64,000 nucleotides of DNA. It comes from CALKCV01 sp964609515 (GTDB taxonomy: Bacteria; Cyanobacteriota; Cyanobacteriia; Cyanobacteriales; Microcoleaceae). Made by a program: the position numbers and the translations under genes. The DNA lies in the NCBI GenBank assembly GCA_964609515.1, contig CAZSTZ010000004.1, positions 9,066-73,065 of the forward strand, given 5' to 3'. Positions 49,632 through 57,746 of this stretch are shown one piece after another (the first letter of the stretch is position 1; each line of letters opens with the position of its first letter). The notes beneath the pieces are model-generated. The model saw nothing but the letters and a program-made list of their open reading frames with translations, had not been told where the DNA came from and made no database searches.

Positions 49632-50653
49632 ATGCGAACCGACACAGTTTTTTACCAACTTTTCCAACTCTTACCCGGCACGTTATTTGAAATAATCGGC
49701 CTCCCAAATTGGGCCAAGGACTACGAATTTACTTCCGAAGAAGTGAAGGAAACGGCCTTCCGAATAGATGGTTTATTGAAATCCAATCGCGAGTCCCGGC
49801 CCCTCTATTTTACCGAGGTCCAATTTCAGCCCAAAGACGATTTTTACAGCAAATTTTTTGCCGAAATCTTCGTCTATCTGCATCGAAATCAATCCAGTCA
49901 AGATTGGCGCGGAGTGGCCCTATTTGCCCGGAAGAGTTTGGAGCCACAAACGCAGAAACGCTATAAGGAGTTACTCAATAACAAGCGAGTCCGACGAATT
50001 TACTTAGACCAATTAAGTATTTCTGAAAACTCGTCCTTGGGTTTAAAAGCAATTGGGTTAATCGTACAAGGGCAAAACAGCGCCCAAAAAACAGTAGAAT
50101 TAACCCGAGAGTTAATCTCCGAAGCAAAGGAAGAACTAGAAGATGACGTTCTCGCCGAAGCTGTTGTAGAATTGATGAAGACCATCGTCGTCTATAAATT
50201 ACCAAATCTCTCTCGTCAGGAGTTAGAAGCCATGTTTGAATTAGCAGACCTCAAAGAAACACGGTACGTTAAAGAGCTCCAAGCTGAAAGCAAAGAAGAA
50301 GGCAAANNNNNNNNNNNNNNNNNNNNNNNNNNNNNNNNNNNNNNNNNNNNNNNNNNNNNNNNNNNNNNNNNNNNNNNNNNNNNNNNNNNNNNNNNNNNNN
50401 NNNNNNCAAAGAAACACGGTACGTTAAAGAGCTCCAAGCTGAAAGCAAAGAAGAAGGCAAAGCTGAAGGTAAAGCTGAAGGCAAAGCTGAAGGCAAAATA
50501 GAAGGCAAGCTGGAATCTGTACCCGGTTTCTTGGCACTTGGATTAACTGTCGAACAGATAGCTACTGCATTAGCTCTGGATGTGGAAGTTGTTAAAAAAG
50601 CGGCAGAAAATTCTGCTGTAAATCCTCCCACTGAAGAAAATACTAACAATTAG
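49632..50653 (+). CDS. DUF2887 (Rpn-type) PD-(D/E)XK nuclease with internal gap
   Basis: The chain starts MRTDTVFYQLFQLLPGTLFE. The nuclease core has D46 (FRIDGLL), E62 and Q64 (YFTEVQFQ), the DUF2887/Rpn pattern related to recombination-promoting nucleases. The C-terminal third has AEGK repeats and an HTH-like end (LTVEQIATALALDVEVVKKA). A 100-N gap interrupts it. The frames on the two sides differ by the 100-N length, so the true gap is not 100 bp. The unit AAAGCTGAAGGC repeats beyond the gap (AEGKAEGKAEGK). Confidence 0.85.
50307..50406. other. Assembly gap (100 N)
   Basis: Both sides carry the same sequence (AAAGAAACACGGTACGTTAA onward), so the gap is a mis-assembled or collapsed repeat in the AEGK-coding region; the stretch may be duplicated artefactually. 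Confidence 0.98.
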
Positions 50654-50873
50654 ATTGAGTGGCGATCGCTTTTCTTCTTAGAGCGATCGCCCCCATCTAC
50701 CAATTACCAAATCGGGAGCATCTCCCAACGAAAGCAAAAAAACCGGAATGGAGCAATTAACAATTGATAAAAAGCGTTCGATCCCCCCCCGCCCCCCGCT
50801 GAGTTGGGGGGAGCCAGAGGAATAATTTTTAGTTTTACTGGTTTTATTTTTGCATTGCAGCGTACCCACCAAA

Positions 50874-51129
50874 CCTCTCTCGTCAGGAGTTAGAAGCCAT
50901 GTTTGAATTAGCAGACCTCAAAGAAACACGGTACGTTAAAGAGCTCCAAGCTGAAAGCAAAGAAGAAGGCAAACTAAAAGGCAAGCTGGAATCTGTACCC
51001 GGTTTCTTGGCACTTGGATTAACTGTCGAACAGATAGCTACTGCATTAGCTCTGGATGTGGAAGTTGTTAAAAAAGCGGCAGAAAATTCTGCTGTAAATC
51101 CTCCCACTGAGGAAAATACTAACAATTAG
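50874..51129 (+). pseudogene. Duplicated 3' end of the DUF2887 gene
   Basis: From LSRQELEAMFELADLKETRY to the stop TNN-TAG, this segment repeats the C-terminal 83 residues of the preceding gene with fewer AEGK units (one KLKGK). Identity extends into the sequence after the stop (GATTGAGTGGCGATCGCT). It lacks the catalytic core and a start. It arose by tandem duplication of the 3' end. A 50782-50815 family F palindrome lies between the two. Confidence 0.85.
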
Positions 51130-51156
51130 ATTGAGTGGCGATCGCTCAGTACGTCA

Positions 51157-51190
51157 AGAAACCCGGTAATTTCGGCAAAACCGGGTTTCT
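51157..51190. repeat. Palindromic repeat family A, copy 9
   Basis: AGAAACCCGGTAATTTCGG followed by CAAAACCGGGTTTCT. It is followed at 51237-51271 by a family F palindrome, GATCCCCCCCCGCCCCCCTT then AAAAAGGGGGGAGC. Confidence 0.85.
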
Positions 51191-51283
51191 GAAATACTAC
51201 AAAAATGCAGCTATTAACAATTAACAAAAATCCTTCGATCCCCCCCCGCCCCCCTTAAAAAGGGGGGAGCCATTAGTTTTTCT

Positions 51284-54200
51284 TTACTTCTCAGTAAACG
51301 TCCAGACTCCGTGCCAATTTTCCGGCATTCCTTCTGCCTTTAAATATTCAATTCTTTCTAAATAAAGTTTGGCAGTTTTATCCTCGGGATTCGTCAACAA
51401 TACTTTCTCAAAATAATAGTGCGCCCCCACCAACTCTCCCGAACCATAAAACTCCAATCCCAACTCGAAATCTGCTTGAGTTTCTAATTTTAAATCTAGC
51501 ACTTCTTCTGGCTCTCCATCCAGCACTTCATAAACAGCGATCGCCTCATTTCTCCCCTTAACAATTACCCGGTCTAAAAACCGCATTCTGTATTTTTCTG
51601 GTTCTTTCAATCCTTTAAATGCCGGTTCGGAAATCAAAATAGAAACCCCATAAAACTTAGTCAAACCCTCCAAACGGGCAGTTAAATTAACATTATCCGA
51701 AAGGGCATCCCCGCCCATGCGATGAGCTTCTCCGACAATACCTACCATCATATTACCTAAATGAATGCCAATTCCTACCTTAATCGGCGGCGTTCCTTCT
51801 GCTTCTAAAACTTGATTGTACTCCCGCAATTTCTTCAACTTACCGATGGCAGCTTCTACAGCATTATCCACGCTATCGGGAAACACTGCCATAATTCCAT
51901 CTCCCAAAAACTTAATAATCAAACCGTGGCGATCGCGTATTTCTGGAGAGACGATTTGCAAATAGCTATTAACAAAAGCAAAAGTTTCTTGGGGAGTCAT
52001 TTGTTCGGAACGAGAAGTAAAAGAACGGATATCGGAAAAGAAAATCGCCATATCCTTACTGACGCGATCGCCTAATTTCACATCCAAAATACTCTCTTTA
52101 CCTAACAACTTCAAATAATCTTCAGGCACAAAACGCCCGTAAGCATTAGTAATTTTTGACAATCTCAAATGAGTCTTAATCCGACTTAACAGCTCGTCTT
52201 TAGCAAAAGGTTTAGTCAAATAATCGTTAGCGCCAAACTGAAAACCAGTCACCAAATCCGCCACCTGATTCTTAGCAGTTAACATCAAAATTGGCAAACT
52301 TGGAGCCGGGTACTTTTCCCGAACTTTAGCGCAAACTTCATAACCGGACATATTAGGCATCATCACATCCAATAAAATCAAATCAAATTCATTATTATCT
52401 AAAACAGCTAAAGCTTCTTCACCGTTAAACGCTTGAGTCACTCTATAATTATTAGCCTTAAGATGATTATTTAATACCTGAAGATTAACCGGTTCGTCAT
52501 CCACAATCAAAATATGAAAATCCCCCGCCGCCGAATTATCAACATCTGGCATCGTTATCGCAGTTCCCATCTCCTCCTCCAGATGGCGAATGCCGCTAAC
52601 TGCCATACTGGGAGAAACTGTATCCCCCAGAGGTTCATTAGAAATAGGTAGAGCAAACATAAATCGGGAACCGATACCAACGGAAGACTGAACCCAAATC
52701 TTACCCCCTTGGAGTTCCAGCAATTGCTTAGTAACCGCCAATCCCAAACCCGTACCCCCGTACTTTCGGGCAGTGGAACCTTCCCCTTGCTCGAAGGATT
52801 CAAAAATTCGCTCTAATTTATCTTCGGGGATGCCGATGCCAGTATCGCAAACCGCAATCTCGATATACTCGCATTTCTGGATGTTTTCTTCGAGACAGTC
52901 TTCCGCTACGAGCCCGCAGACTATCCCCGCCGAAATTTCCACGCTGCCGGACTCGGTGAACTTCAGAGCATTACCTATAAGATTGTAGAGAATCTGTTGC
53001 AGGCGATTTTCGTCGGCACAGACGGGGGGCAAGTCTGGAGGCACTGCATTGATTAATTCCAGATTTTTGTTTTTCGCTAACACCTGACTTAAAGTGACTA
53101 CCACCTCCACCACCCCTCGCAAATCTACGGGTTTGAGCTGTAACTCTAAGTTATGGTGTTTGATTTTCGCAAAATCGAGAATATCGTTAACTAAATTAGA
53201 CAGGCGGCGGGCGCTGGTAACAATCATCGCTAGATTAGAACGGGTAGTCGGTTCTAACTGCGCCCCCTCTTCTAACATAAACTCGCCAATACCGATGATG
53301 CCGTTGAGAGGAGTTCTCAACTCGTGGGAGGTGTTGGCGAGAAATTCGTCTTTGAGGCGATCGAACTCTTTAAGTTGTTCGTTTTGTCCTTCTAAGGTTT
53401 CAAAAGAATGTTGTAATTGATGTGCCATGCGATTAAAAGATTCTGCCAGTTCTCCTACTTCATCCTTGCGGTGAGTCTCGACGGTTTTCTCCCAGCGGCC
53501 TTCGGCGATTTCTTTGGCGGCGGCATTTAGTTGTAATATTGGTTTGGTAATCCAGCGGGCAGTGAGGATACCGACTCCCGTCGCTACCACCAAAGCGGCA
53601 AGACTTAAGAAAATGGTACTGCGAGTGTTGGCATGGATCCCTGCCATGAAGTCTCGTTCTGGCATTACTACTACGATTAACCAATCGATGCCCCGTCCGT
53701 CTTTTAGGGGCATAACTCGGGCGTAGTGCCATTTTCCGTCTATCGGAAAATTTAGCTGTTCGCTGTTGTCGATGTTTGCCAAACTGCCGAAATATTCTTG
53801 TAAGTGTTGGGCGGTGGAACTTACGGTTTGATTGTCGGCGGCGATCGCTGCCAGGCGCTCTATTTCTCTATTGTTGCCATCGCCACTAATAACGAACGGT
53901 TCGGCAATATGGGAACTCACGACTAAATCTCCCGATCGCTCCATAATAAAACTCTGGCCGTTGGGACTGATATACAAGTCGGCGAGGAAATCGGTGACTT
54001 GCATTAAGGTCGTCTTGTTCGATAAAACTCCCAGAAATTCCCCGTTGGCAGTAAATATCGGCCTGACGGCGGAGATATCTAAGGAGGTATTCTGCCGAGA
54101 AAAAGAGGAAAAAATCGGACTCCAGGTTGGTTTGCCCAGTTGTTTTGCCGCTTCGTACCAGGGGCGATCGCGCGGGTCGTATTCTGTGCCCTTAAGTTTG

Positions 54201-54688
54201 TCGGCGACATTCCCCTTATCGTCCACGAGATAAGTGTCGCGAATTGGTTGGTTATCGGCATTGCGAACTTTGTAGTTAATTTCGCCATCTTCCAAAAGTT
54301 CGACACCGATAAAATACCCTCGTTCGTTACCAAAAAATAGATAACTCTCTAAATCTCCCTCTTTGACAACCTGCCAGAAGTAGCTTCGTATCGCATTAAA
54401 GTTATTTACATCTAAGTTACCGCTTTCGATTGTATCTTGAGTTACTCTTAGCACGTTATGGGATTTGTCGAGATAGCCGATAACGTGTTGTTCGATACGA
54501 GTACCGATTTCGTCGGTTAGCTGGTTCGCCATATTATCCACGGTTTCCCGTCCGTTGCGAAAAGACAGATATCCCACCAAACCCACTGCCCCGACGATTT
54601 GCAGCACAAAGGGAACCACTAAGACAGTTCTTAAGGGAACTTTGGCAAAGATTTTAGCTAGGTTGGGCGAAAAGAACTCCATTGACAT
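51284..54688 (-). CDS. Hybrid histidine kinase, receiver and adenylate cyclase fusion
   Basis: The 1134-aa protein has TM1 (about 20-42), an extracytoplasmic dCache sensor (45-350), TM2 (358-378), HAMP (378-430), HisKA with H455 (ANTSHELRTPLNG), HATPase (555-685: NLIGNALKF, DTGIGI, GGTGLGLAV), a receiver domain with D774 (LILLDVMMPNM), and a class III nucleotidyl cyclase (875-1050). The cyclase has metal Asp886 and Asp930 (FSDIRSF, KFLGDGIMAVF); K926 favours ATP as substrate. A short TPR-like tail (1085-1130) ends it. The signal is probably converted to a cAMP level by phosphorelay in one chain. All catalytic residues look intact. Confidence 0.93.
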   Translation of the reverse strand: MSMEFFSPNLAKIFAKVPLRTVLVVPFVLQIVGAVGLVGYLSFRNGRETVDNMANQLTDEIGTRIEQHVIGYLDKSHNVLRVTQDTIESGNLDVNNFNAIRSYFWQVVKEGDLESYLFFGNERGYFIGVELLEDGEINYKVRNADNQPIRDTYLVDDKGNVADKLKGTEYDPRDRPWYEAAKQLGKPTWSPIFSSFSRQNTSLDISAVRPIFTANGEFLGVLSNKTTLMQVTDFLADLYISPNGQSFIMERSGDLVVSSHIAEPFVISGDGNNREIERLAAIAADNQTVSSTAQHLQEYFGSLANIDNSEQLNFPIDGKWHYARVMPLKDGRGIDWLIVVVMPERDFMAGIHANTRSTIFLSLAALVVATGVGILTARWITKPILQLNAAAKEIAEGRWEKTVETHRKDEVGELAESFNRMAHQLQHSFETLEGQNEQLKEFDRLKDEFLANTSHELRTPLNGIIGIGEFMLEEGAQLEPTTRSNLAMIVTSARRLSNLVNDILDFAKIKHHNLELQLKPVDLRGVVEVVVTLSQVLAKNKNLELINAVPPDLPPVCADENRLQQILYNLIGNALKFTESGSVEISAGIVCGLVAEDCLEENIQKCEYIEIAVCDTGIGIPEDKLERIFESFEQGEGSTARKYGGTGLGLAVTKQLLELQGGKIWVQSSVGIGSRFMFALPISNEPLGDTVSPSMAVSGIRHLEEEMGTAITMPDVDNSAAGDFHILIVDDEPVNLQVLNNHLKANNYRVTQAFNGEEALAVLDNNEFDLILLDVMMPNMSGYEVCAKVREKYPAPSLPILMLTAKNQVADLVTGFQFGANDYLTKPFAKDELLSRIKTHLRLSKITNAYGRFVPEDYLKLLGKESILDVKLGDRVSKDMAIFFSDIRSFTSRSEQMTPQETFAFVNSYLQIVSPEIRDRHGLIIKFLGDGIMAVFPDSVDNAVEAAIGKLKKLREYNQVLEAEGTPPIKVGIGIHLGNMMVGIVGEAHRMGGDALSDNVNLTARLEGLTKFYGVSILISEPAFKGLKEPEKYRMRFLDRVIVKGRNEAIAVYEVLDGEPEEVLDLKLETQADFELGLEFYGSGELVGAHYYFEKVLLTNPEDKTAKLYLERIEYLKAEGMPENWHGVWTFTEK

Positions 54689-54727
54689 GGGAACTGCTTG
54701 AGGAACTTAGGTTGAGAGAATCGGACA

Positions 54728-54790
54728 AGAAACCCGGTTTCTTTTTTGTCTCGGCCAAGAAACCCGGTTTTTTGAAAAAACCGGGTTTCT
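54728..54790. repeat. Family A palindromes, tandem pair
   Basis: AGAAACCCGGTTTCTTTTTTG then AGAAACCCGGTTTTTTG and CCGGGTTTCT. They lie upstream of the hybrid kinase gene. The rest of 54791-55335 contains short (TTAGCAATTA)-type repeats near 55008-55040 and no supportable gene. Confidence 0.85.
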
Positions 54791-55335
54791 GAGATACCTA
54801 GCGCTTTTTTAACATATCTCTACAATTTTGGCCGACGAGGGGCTTTTTTTGGACAAAATTTTACAAATCTAGCGCTCGCTTCCCCCAACGGCTCCATAAT
54901 TTTCTTAAATTACTACTTTTTGCTCTTGACAAACAGCTTTATTTATGATAGGTAAGAAGCCCTAATTGCAAGTTGCCCGGGCTCCACGTCACCAATGAGA
55001 AGCAAAACAATTAGCAGTTAGCAATTAGCAATTGACAATTATGACAATTTCCTAACTGGACCCAAAACTCAATCGAAATAAACCAATAAGACGACTCGCC
55101 ACAAAACCCACAAAGTCGCCCTACTGGGAATCAAAGGCGAAAACAAACGTCGGTCCTTTTTTAGTCCCACTGTAGCAATAGAAAAAGTTGCACGACCTAT
55201 CCCGTCCGACTTCCTGGAACTGGATAAAGTTAGGTTATAGCAAAAAACCCCTGCCGAGGCGACCAACAGCATCTTAATCAAACTGAAAGTCGGTTTCGGA
55301 AAAATATAGCAAGCTAATTCTATAGGATCCCGACT

Positions 55336-56682
55336 ATGAACAACCCAACTACCACTACCAAAACACCGCCAAAACTTTTTAACGATCGCTATCGAATCAT
55401 CAGGCCTTTAGCAAGTGGAGGTTTCGGACAAACTTTTATCGCCGAAGATACCCAGATGCCTTCCTCTCGTTACTGCGTTATTAAACGTTTAAAACCCTAT
55501 TCCGATACTCCCCAGATGCGCCAAATAGTCCGCGATCGCTTTCGGCGGGAAGCTACTATTTTGGAAAAACTCGGCAACGGCAGCGATCGCATCCCTCAAT
55601 TATACGCCTACTTCGAGCGCGGCGGGAAGTTTTACTTAGTCCAAGAGTGGATCCAGGGCGAAACTCTCCTGGATAGAGTCAAACAATACGGGTTGTTCGG
55701 CGAAGGCGAAGTCAGAGCTATTTTAATGAAAATCCTGCCCGTCTTAGATTACGTTCACCAACAAGGCATCATTCACCGAGACATTAAACCCGATAACATC
55801 ATGTGGCGGCATAGCGATCGCCAACCGGTTCTCATCGACTTTGGCGCAGTTAAAGAAACAATGGGAACCACCATTAACTCTCAAGGTAAAGCCGTCGCCT
55901 CCATAGTTATCGGCAGTTCCGGTTTTATGGCCTCGGAACAGGCCAGCGGACGTCCGACCTTTAGCAGCGATATCTATAGTTTGGGAATGACGGCTATTTA
56001 TCTCCTCACCGGCAAAAGTCCCCAAGATTTAGGAACCGATCCCCAGACGGGAGAGATTTTGTGGCGGCAACACGCAGAAGGTATTAGTCCTAAATTTGCC
56101 GCCGTCTTGGATAAAGCAATTAAATTTCATCCCCGCGATCGCTTTGCCACCGCCATCCAGATGCAGAAAGCACTACAAAGTTGCTCTCGCGCCCTGCCCC
56201 CCACCAAACTTTCTTTACCTTTACCGACGATGTATGGGGAAAGACTGGATAAAGATACTCCCAGAAAAAATTGGAAAGGCTGGCAAAAGGCCGTAGCGGT
56301 GGGGATGGCGATCGGGGCGATCGTTGGTACTGCCGTGGGGTTCGGTAATAAATTAGCTTTTTCCTCCGAAGTGGAAACCCAGAAATCTGCAACCGCGAAA
56401 TGCGAAGGATTAGCCGTAACTCCCGAACAGTTTTATTTTTTAGCAGATTCTGCCTTTTTCAATCCCGATGCCGCCAAAGAAAAATGCCAGAATTTAATCG
56501 AAAGTGGAGAGACAGAAGCGGGAGTTTTTTGGAGTAGTAATTATGCCAATTTTGGCAGGGACGCGGTTTATAAAGTTTATGCGGAAACCTTTAGCGATCG
56601 CTCTAGCTGTAACAAAGCTTTGGTAGAATTTAGCCAAAAAAATCCCCAGGCTTACTGCGGTTTTGCTAGCAAACAAATCTGA
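55336..56682 (+). CDS. Ser/Thr protein kinase, membrane-anchored
   Basis: The 448-aa Hanks kinase has glycine loop GGFGQTF, K50 (YCVIKRL), HRDIKPDN (147-154), DFG (168-170) and activation-segment end MASEQASGRPTF. A TM helix (about 322-342, AVAVGMAIGAIVGTAVGFG) leads to an external C-terminal domain of about 100 residues with cysteines (ATAKCEGLAV, KEKCQNLIES, RSSCNKALVE, AYCGFAS). This arrangement is common in cyanobacteria. It is not linked to an obvious operon. Confidence 0.92.
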   Translation: MNNPTTTTKTPPKLFNDRYRIIRPLASGGFGQTFIAEDTQMPSSRYCVIKRLKPYSDTPQMRQIVRDRFRREATILEKLGNGSDRIPQLYAYFERGGKFYLVQEWIQGETLLDRVKQYGLFGEGEVRAILMKILPVLDYVHQQGIIHRDIKPDNIMWRHSDRQPVLIDFGAVKETMGTTINSQGKAVASIVIGSSGFMASEQASGRPTFSSDIYSLGMTAIYLLTGKSPQDLGTDPQTGEILWRQHAEGISPKFAAVLDKAIKFHPRDRFATAIQMQKALQSCSRALPPTKLSLPLPTMYGERLDKDTPRKNWKGWQKAVAVGMAIGAIVGTAVGFGNKLAFSSEVETQKSATAKCEGLAVTPEQFYFLADSAFFNPDAAKEKCQNLIESGETEAGVFWSSNYANFGRDAVYKVYAETFSDRSSCNKALVEFSQKNPQAYCGFASKQI

Positions 56683-56706
56683 AACAATTAACACGCCTCG
56701 CACGCC

Positions 56707-56740
56707 AGAAACCGGGTAATTTCTGCAAAACCCGGTTTCT
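56707..56740. repeat. Palindromic repeat family A, copy 11
   Basis: AGAAACCGGGTAATTTCTGC followed by AAAACCCGGTTTCT, directly after the kinase stop. Confidence 0.85.
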
Positions 56741-56797
56741 TAAATCTAACGGTGCCCCGAACCGCACCCTAGCTACTTTTCTCTACTGCTTCCTTTT

Positions 56798-57418
56798 CTA
56801 TTGCCCTACCTCAAAAACTTGTTCTGCAGTTAAATTTAACTCGGGAAAAACTGAGGAGATAATGCGATCGCTTCCTCGAAATAAATTAACAGCATATTCG
56901 CCATCAACTATTTGATAAACAGAAATAGTCGGTTGTTTGGGGTTGCCAATATATCGCCTTCCACCCAACCCTAAATAGTCAACGATCCAATATTCGGCTA
57001 TTCCCAACTTTTCATATTCGGTAAATTTCATTAAATAATCGTCCTGCCAATTAGTGCTAACCACTTCCACAATTAAAGGAATGGTTTCTCCTTTAGTAAT
57101 AGTCGAGCGCTTTTGCCACATCGGTTCGTTTTCGAGGGCATTATTGTCGAGAACTACAACATCTGGAATAAAACCAGATTTGTCCGAATCAATTGGTTTA
57201 ACAATACATTGACGCTTAATTGAATAAGGCAGTCCCAAACTTTCTGTCTGGATGCCAAATTTAATTGCTAGAAAACCAGATACCAGTTGGTGAGTTCCTG
57301 TTGGTTGCATTTCAACAACTACTCCATTATGTAATTCAAAAAGACCCCGCCCATCTGGATACCAGTCCAGAAATTCTTCTAAGGTCATCAGTTTGGGTTT
57401 GGCCATCGCTTGGGTCAT
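56798..57418 (-). CDS. Uma2 family PD-(D/E)XK endonuclease
   Basis: The 206-aa protein matches Uma2/DUF820: E29 (LFELHNGVVVEM), D86 (GFIPDVVVLD), E118 (LIVEVVSTNW) and the Tyr/Lys region YLMKFTEYEKLGIAEYWIVD. The family is greatly expanded in filamentous cyanobacteria. It has a restriction-endonuclease fold, and the biological role is unknown. Catalytic residues look intact. Confidence 0.9.
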   Translation of the reverse strand: MTQAMAKPKLMTLEEFLDWYPDGRGLFELHNGVVVEMQPTGTHQLVSGFLAIKFGIQTESLGLPYSIKRQCIVKPIDSDKSGFIPDVVVLDNNALENEPMWQKRSTITKGETIPLIVEVVSTNWQDDYLMKFTEYEKLGIAEYWIVDYLGLGGRRYIGNPKQPTISVYQIVDGEYAVNLFRGSDRIISSVFPELNLTAEQVFEVGQ

Positions 57419-57497
57419 AATCGCTTCTCCACGAATCGCACGACATTGGTTCGATTATAACACAACATTGTTATCTTCTTTGGTGCGATCGCCCACC

Positions 57498-57531
57498 AGA
57501 AACCGGGAATTTCGGCAAAAGCCCAGTTTCT
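57498..57531. repeat. Palindromic repeat family A, copy 12
   Basis: AGAAACCGGGAATTTCGGC followed by AAAAGCCCAGTTTCT, upstream of the Uma2 gene. The remaining 57532-57647 sequence shows nothing. Confidence 0.8.
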
Positions 57532-57647
57532 TAGATATTTGCGGTATCTATCTATTTTGGGATTTTTTCTTTATATTTCAGCACATCATATTATTTGTAA
57601 AAAGTGATTTAATCGCGATTGCGTCTATTTTAATTTTTTTTTACCCT

Positions 57648-57683
57648 ATTCCCTATTCCCTATTCCCTATTCCCTATTCCCGC
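57648..57683. repeat. Heptanucleotide tandem repeat (CCTATTC)n
   Basis: Five near-perfect units of CCTATTC in a row, of the STRR type known from filamentous cyanobacteria. Other heptamers in the window are TGGGTAA (3413-3442, 63911-63951), AGGCAAG (35450-35475), CAATTAA/CAATTGA (62690-62735) and GGTCAGA (63828-63847). Confidence 0.85.
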
Positions 57684-57746
57684 TCGTCGTCAAATTATCA
57701 TTTTAGCAAGTTAAGTACCGAAGACCCTTAATTGTTAATTATTTTG

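Noticed and set aside
9517..51271. C-rich and G-rich palindromes considered as CRISPR repeats
   Set aside because: The copies are not regularly spaced, have no spacers of constant length and no cas genes are present. Families A to F are dispersed palindromes.
55069..55281. 70-aa leftward frame between hybrid kinase and Ser/Thr kinase
   Set aside because: It has a hydrophobic start but no ribosome-binding site and no recognisable pattern, and the composition looks like random spacer.
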